Assembly (NCBI GenBank): GCA_910579125.1
Contig: CAJTTH010000006.1
Location: 22,909 to 86,908, forward strand
DNA from: an uncultured Oscillospiraceae bacterium
Lineage (GTDB): Bacteria; Bacillota; Clostridia; Oscillospirales; Ruminococcaceae
Direction of reading: 5' to 3'
DNA: 64,000 nucleotides
A program made the position numbers and the translations under genes. This document shows, piece by piece, positions 17,276 through 25,302 of the stretch. The notes below the pieces were generated by a model. The model saw only the letters and a program-made list of their open reading frames with translations. It ran no database searches and was not told where the DNA came from. Every line of letters begins with the position of its first letter. Position 1 is the first letter of the stretch.

Positions 17276-17676
17276 AATATATAACCTCCTATAATGTAAA
17301 TGTAACCAAAATAAAAGTATTTATTTCGCTAATAATATAATACCAAAACCGTGAAAAAAAATAAAGAGCCTAAACTAACAAATATTTCAACATTCGTTTA
17401 TATACTTTCACTAACGTTTACAAATTTCCCCCAAAATTCCCAGCGGTTGATTGTCACATTGCACAAAAAAACGCCCGAATTTGCTCTGATGTCAATGACA
17501 GAGCCGAATTTTTGGCATTTCACACAAAGAACCCGAATGGAATTTGGTTATATTGGCACAAGATATTGTATATTTTGTGAAAAGCCATGCCTATCTTTTA
17601 ATGGGGAATACGGGTATAATCAAGGTACAAGGCACATAGTTATTAAGAAAAAGCGTATTTTTACGGGGAGGTAAAT
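17276..17676. other. Divergent intergenic region
   Basis: About 400 bases between two divergently transcribed genes. It holds an AGGAGG ribosome site for the ATPase gene on the minus strand and a TATAAT at 17612-17617 that may be the -10 element of the plus-strand DUF4830 gene. I see no gene, repeat or clear -35 match. Confidence 0.5.
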
Positions 17677-18126
17677 ATGTCGGCGAGAAAACCGCGTTCG
17701 GGAAGAACAGTACTTATAGGTGTTATCCTTATAATAGCGGCGGCGGTCTGGGCGACCGTTCGCTTTACGGCGGGCAGCGCCCCGAAAATATCGGGTGCGA
17801 CCAACGCGGAGCGCGTGGAGTACATAGAGTCGTTCGGCTGGGATTCCGACACCGTGCCCTCGGGCATGGAAGAAGTCCGCATTCCTTCGCGTTTCGACGA
17901 GGCTTACGAGCAATACAACGCTCTGCAGAAGGAACAGGGCTTCGACCTGCGGAAATACCGCGCCTGCTACGCAAAAAAGTACACCTATCCCATAAGGAAC
18001 TTCGACGGAGCTGACCCTGCTGTTCCGATCTGCGCGAACATACTGGTGATCGACGGCGCGATCGTCGGCGCGGACATTTCCTCCGCCGAGGCAAACGGGC
18101 TTGTCACGGTTCTGGCGAAAAAATAA
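17677..18126 (+). CDS. DUF4830-type membrane-anchored protein
   Basis: A 149-residue protein with a basic start (MSARKPRSGR), one N-terminal membrane helix (about residues 12-32) and an extracytoplasmic domain. The pattern YIESFGWD...VRIPSRFDEAYEQYNALQKEQGFDLRKYR matches DUF4830 proteins of Clostridia. The ribosome site GGGGAGG lies 6 bases before the ATG. It converges on the uridine phosphorylase gene with only 5 bases between stops. No function is known for the family. Confidence 0.8.
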   Translation: MSARKPRSGRTVLIGVILIIAAAVWATVRFTAGSAPKISGATNAERVEYIESFGWDSDTVPSGMEEVRIPSRFDEAYEQYNALQKEQGFDLRKYRACYAKKYTYPIRNFDGADPAVPICANILVIDGAIVGADISSAEANGLVTVLAKK

Positions 18127-18131
18127 CGCCG

Positions 18132-18974
18132 TTATCTTCCGTTGTTTATCTTGTCCATAAACTTGTTATACGTCGCCTTGTCCTGCTCAATAAGCAGCTC
18201 AACCGCTCTGACCGCGCACTTTATGCCGCGTGTGGAATCGTTCGTGATCGTGTCGGGCATATTGCGCTTTGAGCGCTCGGCGTTCCAGAGCGCCGTAAGC
18301 ACGCCGCCGCAGCGTATTTTTTTCGGGAACACGCTTCTCACCAGACCCACCGCATAAATCGCGGCGCACTCCATTTCCGAAGTAAGGCAACCGCACCTCG
18401 CGTAGCTGTCCCAGCGGGATTTGATATTCTCGCCGACTGCCGAGCCGTCGGGGTTCACCTCGCCATAAAAGCTGTCCTTCGAGTGGACTACTCCGACATG
18501 GTAATGCTGCCCCGGCTCTGTTCCCGAAAGCTCCTTTGCCGCTTGCACAAGTGCAGTCGTAACGTCAAAATCCGCGACCGACGGATAGCCCTGCGGAAGA
18601 TACTCATAGCTCGTGCCCTCCGCGCGGATAGCCGCCTCGGCAATTATCAGATCGCCGCCAAACACGGACAAGTCTATGCCGCCGCTCGTTCCCACGCGGA
18701 TAAACGTATCCGCACCGCTGTCAATAAGCTCCTCCACCGCGATAGCCGCCGACGGTCCGCCTATGCCCGTCGAGCATACGCTCACCTTTTCTCCGTTCAG
18801 ACTGCCCGTGTACACGTTGTACTCGCGGTTCTGCGCGATCTGCACCGCGCCGTCCAGATACTCCGCGATCTTCGGAACGCGTCCCGGATCGCCCGGAAGA
18901 ATGACATATCTTCCGACGTCACCGTTCTTTATTTTCAAATGAAACCGTACATTTTCATCCATTATAGTGCCCAT
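18132..18974 (-). CDS. udp: Uridine phosphorylase (nucleoside phosphorylase family)
   Basis: Catalyses phosphorolysis of uridine (perhaps deoxyuridine) to uracil and (deoxy)ribose 1-phosphate in the cytoplasm. The 280 residues show the PNP/UDP family signature VGTSGGID, the phosphate loop LPGDPGRV near the N-terminus, and the nucleoside-binding TSEMECAAIYAVG motif. Length and motifs fit the uridine phosphorylase branch; a purine-specific enzyme is less likely but cannot be excluded. It lies 13 bases downstream of the gene at 18988-19536. Confidence 0.88.
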   Translation of the reverse strand: MGTIMDENVRFHLKIKNGDVGRYVILPGDPGRVPKIAEYLDGAVQIAQNREYNVYTGSLNGEKVSVCSTGIGGPSAAIAVEELIDSGADTFIRVGTSGGIDLSVFGGDLIIAEAAIRAEGTSYEYLPQGYPSVADFDVTTALVQAAKELSGTEPGQHYHVGVVHSKDSFYGEVNPDGSAVGENIKSRWDSYARCGCLTSEMECAAIYAVGLVRSVFPKKIRCGGVLTALWNAERSKRNMPDTITNDSTRGIKCAVRAVELLIEQDKATYNKFMDKINNGR

Positions 18975-18987
18975 ATTAACGCTCCTT

Positions 18988-19536
18988 TTACAAACGGCGC
19001 TGACCGCCGTTCCGATCTTCGCCGGCTTCGAATAAGCCTTTCATCTCGCTAAGAAAATCCTCGTTATATATTTTGGGATAAAACCCGAAAACCAAATCAT
19101 AGAACTGCTTATCGGACAGCGACTCAAATTCTCCGAAAAGATAATTCGGATAACTCTTCATCGCGTCGCACATTGCCTCCACACGGTCGCGCCGACCCTC
19201 AACGACCTTTGCGCAAATCTTGTCGTTCCCGAGAATTATCGCGGGGATATGCTTTACCGCCTTGTCGAAATCGTAATCGGGCGCGGGATATATCTTTGAA
19301 AAATACAACTTAACGTCGGCGAAGAACGCCTTGTTTTTCGTTCTTATATCGCGCTTAAGGCTGCCCATTAGCTTCGATATCGGCTTTTTCGGGTCGTTGA
19401 TATGCGACAGCACCGCCGACAGTCCGTCCAACAGCGCGGCGGCGTTATCCACCCGCCCTCCGCCGCGAACGGCAAGGTACGCCTCGCGCGAAATAAGCAG
19501 CACACGTCCGAGCGCGTTTTTCTCCGAAACCGACAT
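18988..19536 (-). CDS. Hypothetical protein upstream of uridine phosphorylase
   Basis: A soluble 182-residue protein, Lys-rich, without membrane segments. I use the ATG at 19536, preceded by GAGGGGTGG, over an in-frame TTG at 19551. Weak helical regularity and aromatic residues (YLFGEFESLSDKQFYDLVFGFYP) are seen but no motif I recognise. Co-directional with udp and separated by 13 bases, so probably co-transcribed. Confidence 0.65.
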   Translation of the reverse strand: MSVSEKNALGRVLLISREAYLAVRGGGRVDNAAALLDGLSAVLSHINDPKKPISKLMGSLKRDIRTKNKAFFADVKLYFSKIYPAPDYDFDKAVKHIPAIILGNDKICAKVVEGRRDRVEAMCDAMKSYPNYLFGEFESLSDKQFYDLVFGFYPKIYNEDFLSEMKGLFEAGEDRNGGQRRL

Positions 19537-19614
19537 AACCACCCCTCGCAAAAATCCCCCGCTCCTAGGCAGCCGCCGGCGGAACAGGGGAAACCGTTCA
19601 AACGATCATCAGAC

Positions 19615-20142
19615 CTATTCTTCGGGAACAAGCACCGCGTAGTTGCCCTCGTCGCGCTTGTACACAACGTTTACGGCGCCCGTCTCGGCGTTCTTGAACA
19701 TAAAGAACGTATGATCCAGCAAATTCATCTGCAAAATCGCCTCGTCCACCGACATGGGACGGAGCTGAAAAGTCTTGTAGCGAATGACCTCGAAGCTGTC
19801 CTCCTCAACGTCGGGAGCAAGCCCCGCGAACGCGTCGGCGCGCAAGCTCTTTTCAATCTTCGTTTTCTGCTTTCTGATCTGGCGGATAATTCGGTCGATA
19901 GTCACGTCGAGCGCATCGTTTTTATCCTTTGCGGTCTGCTCCGCGCGGCAGATAAAGCCGTTATATTTTACGGTAAGCTCCAGTATGATCATATCGCGGC
20001 GTTCCGCCAAGGTGATCTTTGCCTCTGCTTCCTCCGGGAAAAATCTGTCCAGCTTTGCGTTCAGCTTCTTCTCCGCGTAGTCCGTAAACGACTGCGAGAT
20101 ATTGAGCTTCTTTGCGGTAATGGTAACCTTCATGCAACTCAT
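19615..20142 (-). CDS. hpf: Ribosome hibernation promoting factor, long form
   Basis: A 175-residue HPF/YfiA protein. The N-terminal domain (about 1-100) is the beta-alpha-beta fold that binds the 30S decoding centre. The C-terminal domain (about 118-175, RYKTFQLRPMSVDEAILQMNLLDHTFFMFKN) is the dimerisation domain found only in long forms. This form drives 100S ribosome dimers in Gram-positive bacteria. Monocistronic, with a good promoter upstream. Confidence 0.96.
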   Translation of the reverse strand: MSCMKVTITAKKLNISQSFTDYAEKKLNAKLDRFFPEEAEAKITLAERRDMIILELTVKYNGFICRAEQTAKDKNDALDVTIDRIIRQIRKQKTKIEKSLRADAFAGLAPDVEEDSFEVIRYKTFQLRPMSVDEAILQMNLLDHTFFMFKNAETGAVNVVYKRDEGNYAVLVPEE

Positions 20143-20182
20143 TCCTTCCGTTAGTTAGAGTGAGGCTTTCGCCCCTTGATTT

Positions 20183-20211
20183 ATTTTAGCATATTATTGC
20201 AAAGTTTGCAA
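20183..20211 (-). promoter_or_regulatory. Promoter of hpf
   Basis: Minus-strand TTGCAA (20211-20206) and TAAAAT (20188-20183) with a 17-base spacer, about 45 bases before the hpf ATG. Confidence 0.65.
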
Positions 20212-20286
20212 GTGGGCGAAATAAATTTTATATAATTTTCACAAATTCAACTGTAAAATTATGTTACAATTAAAAGTACTTTTTGC

Positions 20287-21078
20287 TTAAAATTTAACAA
20301 ACTCCGCTCTGCGCCCCCTGAATACCGTGTAGCCGTCAAATCCCTCCGCTTCCAAAGCCGCCCGGGCCTTATCGAAATCGGCTGCAACTCGGCTGCGGTC
20401 GTGAGCGTCCGAGCCTATTGTGACCGTTTTGCCGCCAAGCTCCTTAAACCGCCGAAGTATAAACGCGTTCGGGTGCGGATAGCCCATTCCGCTCGCGATA
20501 CCAGCCGTGTTCACCTCTATGCCCTTGCCGCGCGCGATAAGCTCCTTTAATATTCCGTCGATGATCTCCCGATGATCGAGCGGCTCATAGCTCTTCTCGG
20601 GAGAATACCGCACAACGTAATCAAGATGTCCGTAAACGTCGAACCCGTCAAAAGCGCGGATATTCGCGAGAATACTCTCGAAATAACGCAGAATGCCGTT
20701 TCTGCTCCCCGACTCCTCAAAATACTCGGGATAATACGGGTCTTTCCCGTCAACCAGATGCGATGATCCTATTATAAAATCAAAATCCCACGCTGCCGCA
20801 AATTCGTTCAGACGCGGCGCGAGATAGTCCATTATCCCCAGCTCCACCCCGAACAGCACCTCGACCTTGTCCGCATACTCTGCCTTAACGCGCATAAGCT
20901 CCGCGCGGTAAGCGGCGGTATCAAGCAGAAATTCCCCTCCCGGGTAATCGTAATCCAGATGCTCCGTAAGACATATCGTCCGCAGACCCTTTTCGGCAGC
21001 GGACTTCGCCATTTCACTCAGCGGCTCGGCGCTGTCGGAGGAAAACGACGAATGTGTGTGAAAATCCGCAAAGATCAT
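20287..21078 (-). CDS. Histidinol-phosphatase of the PHP family (HisK-like)
   Basis: A 263-residue metal-dependent phosphoesterase. The PHP metal ligands are visible: DFHTHSSFSSDS at residues 5-16, CLTEHLDYD near 38, GVELGI near 78, SHLV near 107, YGHLDYV near 152 and GSDAHD near 228. Family members convert histidinol phosphate to histidinol, but no his genes are nearby, so the physiological substrate is open. The ribosome site AAGGAG is the 3' end of a dispersed repeat (21085-21198). Confidence 0.85.
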   Translation of the reverse strand: MIFADFHTHSSFSSDSAEPLSEMAKSAAEKGLRTICLTEHLDYDYPGGEFLLDTAAYRAELMRVKAEYADKVEVLFGVELGIMDYLAPRLNEFAAAWDFDFIIGSSHLVDGKDPYYPEYFEESGSRNGILRYFESILANIRAFDGFDVYGHLDYVVRYSPEKSYEPLDHREIIDGILKELIARGKGIEVNTAGIASGMGYPHPNAFILRRFKELGGKTVTIGSDAHDRSRVAADFDKARAALEAEGFDGYTVFRGRRAEFVKF

Positions 21079-21084
21079 ATTAAC

Positions 21085-21198
21085 TCCTTATTTAAAAGCA
21101 AAAGCTCGCACCGCACGGCTTTGCCGCGCTAGCCGAGGGCACTCCTCCGCTTCACTTCGCTCCGCTCCGTCGTCACCCTCGCTTGCGACTTTTGCCGA
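21085..21198 (-). repeat. Dispersed structured repeat, family 1, copy A
   Basis: Read on the minus strand this segment is close to identical with 27485-27601. Both have an outer AAAAG.CGCA/TGCG..CTTTT stem, an inner 6-bp stem, a purine-rich loop, a GC-rich hairpin, then TTTAAATAAGGAG, the ribosome site of the next gene. In copy A the inner stem is CGAGGG/CCCTCG. Confidence 0.75.
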
Positions 21199-21289
21199 TT
21201 TTACCAAAAATTACTACCACCATTGTAACACACTTTCAAGAATTTTGCAACGATTTTTTCAAATAATAACCGCGAAAGGGAGTGTTTAT

Positions 21290-21469
21290 ATGGACAACTA
21301 CATCTGCCCGTGCGGCTATGTGTACAGCGAGGAGCGCGGCTGCCCGTCAATGGGTATCGCCGCCGGAACGAAATTCGAAGACCTGCCCGACGACTGGGTA
21401 TGCCCTGTCTGCAGTCTCACCAAGGACAACTTCGGCTCGCGAAACGAAGTTATCGACGCCGTAAAATAA
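21290..21469 (+). CDS. Rubredoxin with atypical first cysteine knuckle
   Basis: A 59-residue electron-transfer protein. I use the ATG at 21290 behind AAAGGGAG. The rubredoxin fold is clear from GYVY (10-12), AGTKFEDLPDDWVCPVC (25-41) and KDNF. Iron ligands would be C6, C8, C38 and C41. The first pair is CPCG (CxC), one residue shorter than the usual CxxCG, and the residue after C41 is Ser instead of Gly. An extra Cys (C18) is present. Rubredoxins serve NADH oxidases, peroxidases or superoxide reductases in anaerobes. Confidence 0.85.
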   Translation: MDNYICPCGYVYSEERGCPSMGIAAGTKFEDLPDDWVCPVCSLTKDNFGSRNEVIDAVK

Positions 21470-21509
21470 GCGGAACGTCCGTCCCCGAATTTGCGGGACG
21501 GACGTCACT

Positions 21510-22706
21510 TTACTTCAAAAGCGCGAAATAATCTCTGTACTCCGCGTAATTCGAGTGATGATTTGTCGCGAAATACTCCGCGCCGATATCGAAATACCTG
21601 TAGCCTATGCCGCCGTTGTTGTATTCGCCGTCACGACTAAGCGTGCAATACGAATCCCAACACGCGTCCAGCCAGATAATACGCCCGTCGACCTCGGCGA
21701 AGTTCCATTCATGATATACGCCGTCGTCGCTCAGCGCGAAGGTCCTTCCGTTCGTGATCGCCGACCCGTGAACGTTCCAGCACTTTATGCCCTGCGCCGC
21801 GCAAAGTGCCGATACCATATTTGAATAACCGCCGCACACGCTGCTGTGATTATCGAGAATATATCTTAGCGAGAGCGTTTCGGCGGGGATACCCATATCG
21901 TAGGCGGGATAATCGTAATAAACGTTCGCCGCGACCCAGCGCTCTATCGCGCGCAGCCTGTCATAGTCGTTGTTGATGCCGCCGCATATTTCGTCCGAGA
22001 GTTCTTGTATCTCGTCCATTACCTTGCGTATTTCTTTTGCGTCTCCGCCCTCGACTATATACTCGGCGACCTGATTTTCCGGCTGGGTGAGCGTTTTCTC
22101 CGCTGCAGCTGTGTTGTCCTCTGTTATGTTGGAAAGATCGTAAGGCTCAAAGCCGTTCTCTCCGATCTTAAAATAGACAATTTCGGAAATGCCGTCGTCA
22201 TATCCGAAAGTAATATCGACGCTGTCATACGACGGGTCGGTCAGCCTTATCACGGCTGTAAAGCCGTTCGCGTTCAGACGGATATCAATGGTCACGCAGT
22301 TTTCGGATGCATAAATGTTTTCAATAGAATTGTCCGAGGTTCTGGCGGTGACCGTCATCACGTCCCCGTCGATCTCAATGCTTTTCTCGTTTATCGGATC
22401 GTGTGAAAGCACCAGTGTCCTCGGTTCGCCAATCACGGGAGCAGACGTGCTTGTTTCGGACGTGTCCGACGTTTCACTTGTCTCGGAATGCGGTTCCGTA
22501 TCGCCCTCAGAGATTGTGCTGCCGGAGGTTACCGGTTTGCTTTCGGACGAGGAACTGCTTTTTGGTTCAAACGAAAACGACGGTATATCCGAATATCCGT
22601 TTCTGCCGCACCCCGTAAGCAGCAGCGCCGCCGCGCAAATCAAAGATATGAGCTTTTTTATACATATCTCCCCCCAATCATAACGTTTTATACGAATATA
22701 CTTCAA
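21510..22706 (-). CDS. Transglutaminase-like lipoprotein, start region possibly shifted
   Basis: The open frame runs back to a TTG at 22706. It encodes a lipoprotein signal (KKLISLICAAALLLTGCG), a Ser/Thr/Glu linker, a beta-rich domain and a C-terminal transglutaminase-like domain with the triad Cys (SSVCGGYSNM), His (DDGVYHEWNFAEV) and Asp (IIWLDACWD). The only good ribosome site (GGGGGGAG) precedes an ATG at 22665-22663 that is out of frame by one base. Losing one A from the six-A run at 22654-22659 would give a perfect start, MYKKLISLICAAALLLTGC. So there may be a sequencing slip, phase variation or a rare ATA start. Likely acts on cell-wall peptides or surface proteins. Confidence 0.8.
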   Translation of the reverse strand: MKYIRIKRYDWGEICIKKLISLICAAALLLTGCGRNGYSDIPSFSFEPKSSSSSESKPVTSGSTISEGDTEPHSETSETSDTSETSTSAPVIGEPRTLVLSHDPINEKSIEIDGDVMTVTARTSDNSIENIYASENCVTIDIRLNANGFTAVIRLTDPSYDSVDITFGYDDGISEIVYFKIGENGFEPYDLSNITEDNTAAAEKTLTQPENQVAEYIVEGGDAKEIRKVMDEIQELSDEICGGINNDYDRLRAIERWVAANVYYDYPAYDMGIPAETLSLRYILDNHSSVCGGYSNMVSALCAAQGIKCWNVHGSAITNGRTFALSDDGVYHEWNFAEVDGRIIWLDACWDSYCTLSRDGEYNNGGIGYRYFDIGAEYFATNHHSNYAEYRDYFALLK

Positions 22707-22819
22707 TTATACAACAAAAAATCGGGATTGTCAAGCCGTCGTTCATTATAATATAAACGCGAAAACCAATCGGCAATATTACCGCAAATTCCTCTTTTGA
22801 GAAAAAGTACAAAAACCCC

Positions 22820-22848
22820 TTGATTTTTTTCGGAAAATGTTGTATAAT
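22820..22848 (+). promoter_or_regulatory. Promoter of the SRP RNA / dnaX operon
   Basis: TTGATT (22820-22825) and TATAAT (22843-22848) with a 17-base spacer, placing transcription start about 15 bases before the SRP RNA stem. Confidence 0.85.
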
Positions 22849-22867
22849 ATTATGAGATATTTAAAAA

Positions 22868-22998
22868 ATGCTTTCGATTATGGGGGCAGACCCTGTGCAA
22901 TGGGGTGCCGCGAACCATGTCAGGCGGTGACCCGAGCAGCATTAAGCGGATTTCCCTGTGTGCCGCAGCAAGTCTGTTCCCATAATCGAGAGCATTTT
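22868..22998 (+). ncRNA. ffs: Signal recognition particle RNA, small bacterial type
   Basis: The conserved domain IV is present: GAACCATGTCAGG on the 5' side and GAGCAGCATTAAG on the 3' side, closed by GGCGGTGACC. The outer stem pairs ATGCTTTCGATTATGGG with CCCATAATCGAGAGCAT. The RNA binds Ffh and FtsY for co-translational membrane targeting. It sits directly upstream of dnaX, as in many Firmicutes, and ends in a short T-run. Confidence 0.94.
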
Positions 22999-23018
22999 GC
23001 CGTAATGGAGGTGAGCGT

Positions 23019-24911
23019 TTGTATCTGGCATTGTACAGAAAATACCGTCCGAGAACGTTTGACGACGTTATTTCTCAGGAACATATCACGACAACGCTCA
23101 AAAACCAGATAATAAACGGCTCTGCGGCACACGCTTATCTTTTTACGGGTTCGCGCGGAACGGGCAAGACCACTTGTGCGAAGATACTCGCCATGGCGGT
23201 GAACTGCCTTGACCCCAAGGACGGCAGCCCTTGCCTTGAATGTGAGCGCTGCAAGGAAATCCTCGACGGCACGACCACGGATATCGTCGAAATGGACGCG
23301 GCTTCCAACAACGGCGTCGACGATGTAAGACAGCTTCGTGACGAGGTCGCGTACACGCCGGTAAGCTGCAAATACCGCGTTTACATTATCGACGAGGTGC
23401 ATATGCTGTCTATCGCGGCGTTCAACGCGCTGCTGAAAACGCTTGAAGAGCCGCCGCCCCATGTCAAGTTTATTCTCGCGACTACGGAGCTGCACAAGGT
23501 TCCCGCGACTATTTCCTCGCGGTGCCAGCGCTTTGAATTTCGGCGCGTGGATACCGCCGACAGCGCAAAACGGCTGCTTGCGGTCGCTGAAAATGAGGGC
23601 GTTTCTCTTGAGCGAGACGCAGCGGAGCTTATTTCGCGGCTGTCCGACGGCGGAATGAGAGACGCGCTTTCGATACTCGACCGCTGTATTTCTGCGGACA
23701 AGCACATCACCTCGGAGGTCGTGCGTTCCTGTGCGGGGGTTGCGGATCGGAAACACCTTTTCGCGTTTTCGGAGATGATTGCGCGTAAAGATACCGCGGG
23801 CTGTATCAGACTGCTTGGCGAGCTGCACAAGGGCTCTAAGGACATCGCGCTTATAGTGGACGAGCTTTCGGGGCAGTTCCGCGATCTGATGCTGTATAAG
23901 ACCGCGCCCGACGACAAGGATCTGCTGACGGCTCTTCCCGACGAATACGGCGCGCTCGCGGAGATCGCCGATATGTACTCGCTCGGGGATATTCTCCGCT
24001 GTCTGACGCTGCTTCAGCGCTGCGCGGACGGTATCGGCAAGGTCAAGCAAAGAAAGACGCTCGCCGAAATGTGCTTTGTAAGAATGTGCAGCGGAGAGCA
24101 GACCGACACGCCCGTGCAGGGTTCTGCGCCCAAAGCGGTTTCCGCCACGCCGGGTACTCCCGTTTTCGAGATAAAGGAAATTCCCGAGGATAGACCCGCT
24201 CCCAAACCCGTGGAGCAGATGTCTCAATCGGAACGCATAAACGCGATGAAAACGCGCGCGTTGCTTGAAGAAACGGCAAAGCTGACAGAAACGCCCGCGC
24301 CCGTTCCTCCAAAGCCGCAAACGCCGCCTGCTGCGGCAGTCAAAGAGCCTGCCGCACCGACAAAAGCGGCGGAGCTTCCCGAATGTCCTCCGTTTGACGA
24401 GGGCTATATACCGCCCGTCGACGATAACGGCGTATACTACGACGCTCCCGCGGCAAAACCCGAAAAACCGATAAGCGCTCCCGTTTCTACGACCTCCGCG
24501 GATGTGACGGGGGAAAAGGCGGTCTCCGCTCCCAAAAAGCCGAAAAAAACCAAGACGGAAAAGGCGGACAAAAAAGCCCCCCTCCCCGTGATCACTCACG
24601 AGGAATGGTCGGCGGCTGTCGACAAGTTGGCGGAAGAGGATTTAGCTCTGAACGCGCTGCTGCATGGCTCGACCGCAAAAACCGATGGTGGAGAGCTTGT
24701 TATACGCTCGTCAAACTCGCTTCTGCTGAACAACGTTAAGGGCGACGAGGCTCTGCGCGTTGAAAAGCTGATTTCCGACGCGTTCGGATTTCCCGTGCAT
24801 ATCAGACTTGAAGCGGAGACAGCAGCCGAGGACGAGACAGAGCATTCCAAGATTGAGACGCTGCTGAACAAAGCGCGGCAGCTGGGAATTGAAGTTAATG
24901 TAAAAAACTGA
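23019..24911 (+). CDS. dnaX: DNA polymerase III subunits gamma and tau
   Basis: Clamp-loader ATPase of the replisome, 630 residues. Walker A GSRGTGKTT (about 43-51), the zinc module CLDPKDGSPCLECERC (about 63-78), the DEVH Walker B box (IDEVHML) and the SRC motif (SSRCQRFEF) are all present. A long Pro/Ala/Lys-rich linker (about 355-520) precedes the tau-type C-terminal domain. The start is TTG at 23019 with GGAGGTG 7 bases upstream; no ATG precedes the conserved YRKYRP. First coding gene after the SRP RNA, followed by ybaB. Confidence 0.96.
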   Translation: MYLALYRKYRPRTFDDVISQEHITTTLKNQIINGSAAHAYLFTGSRGTGKTTCAKILAMAVNCLDPKDGSPCLECERCKEILDGTTTDIVEMDAASNNGVDDVRQLRDEVAYTPVSCKYRVYIIDEVHMLSIAAFNALLKTLEEPPPHVKFILATTELHKVPATISSRCQRFEFRRVDTADSAKRLLAVAENEGVSLERDAAELISRLSDGGMRDALSILDRCISADKHITSEVVRSCAGVADRKHLFAFSEMIARKDTAGCIRLLGELHKGSKDIALIVDELSGQFRDLMLYKTAPDDKDLLTALPDEYGALAEIADMYSLGDILRCLTLLQRCADGIGKVKQRKTLAEMCFVRMCSGEQTDTPVQGSAPKAVSATPGTPVFEIKEIPEDRPAPKPVEQMSQSERINAMKTRALLEETAKLTETPAPVPPKPQTPPAAAVKEPAAPTKAAELPECPPFDEGYIPPVDDNGVYYDAPAAKPEKPISAPVSTTSADVTGEKAVSAPKKPKKTKTEKADKKAPLPVITHEEWSAAVDKLAEEDLALNALLHGSTAKTDGGELVIRSSNSLLLNNVKGDEALRVEKLISDAFGFPVHIRLEAETAAEDETEHSKIETLLNKARQLGIEVNVKN

Positions 24912-24946
24912 CATTTATATGATTACAAAATGAGAGGAGATTTTCT

Positions 24947-25294
24947 ATGAAATCAAGACTTCCCAAGGAGTATCAGGGCGGAAACGCCAATATGAACCAG
25001 ATGGTAAGAAAGGCTCAGAAAATGCAGGAGGACATCACCCGTGTTCAGGAGGAGCTGGAGCAGAGAGAGTTCACCAAACAGGTGGGCGGCGGAGCGCTGG
25101 AGCTTGTAATGACGGGCGACAAGAAGCTCAAATCCGTTACGCTCAAGCCCGAGGTCGTTGACAAGGACGACATCGAAATGCTGCAAGACCTTATCATCAG
25201 CGGAGTCAACGAGATCATTCAAGAGATCGACGATATCGGCGCTGCCGAAATGGAAAAGGTCACGGGCGGAGTTTCGCTCCCCGGCTTGTTCTGA
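24947..25294 (+). CDS. YbaB/EbfC family nucleoid-associated protein
   Basis: A 115-residue DNA-binding protein with the family core (NMNQMVRKAQKMQEDITRVQEELEQREF, then KSVTLKPEVVD, then INEI-type helix). It forms dimers that bind DNA, and the gene commonly sits between dnaX and recR. Ribosome site GAGAGGAG. ComEC follows after 8 bases. Confidence 0.95.
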   Translation: MKSRLPKEYQGGNANMNQMVRKAQKMQEDITRVQEELEQREFTKQVGGGALELVMTGDKKLKSVTLKPEVVDKDDIEMLQDLIISGVNEIIQEIDDIGAAEMEKVTGGVSLPGLF

Positions 25295-25302
25295 TATCGG
25301 CG

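Noticed and set aside
17400..17676. Small gene before DUF4830
   Set aside because: The open frame at 17351-17674 has no ribosome site or recognisable motif and AT-rich intergenic composition.
22920..24599. 559-codon open frame on the minus strand
   Set aside because: Antisense to dnaX and running into the SRP RNA; Arg/Phe/Gly-rich without any motif.
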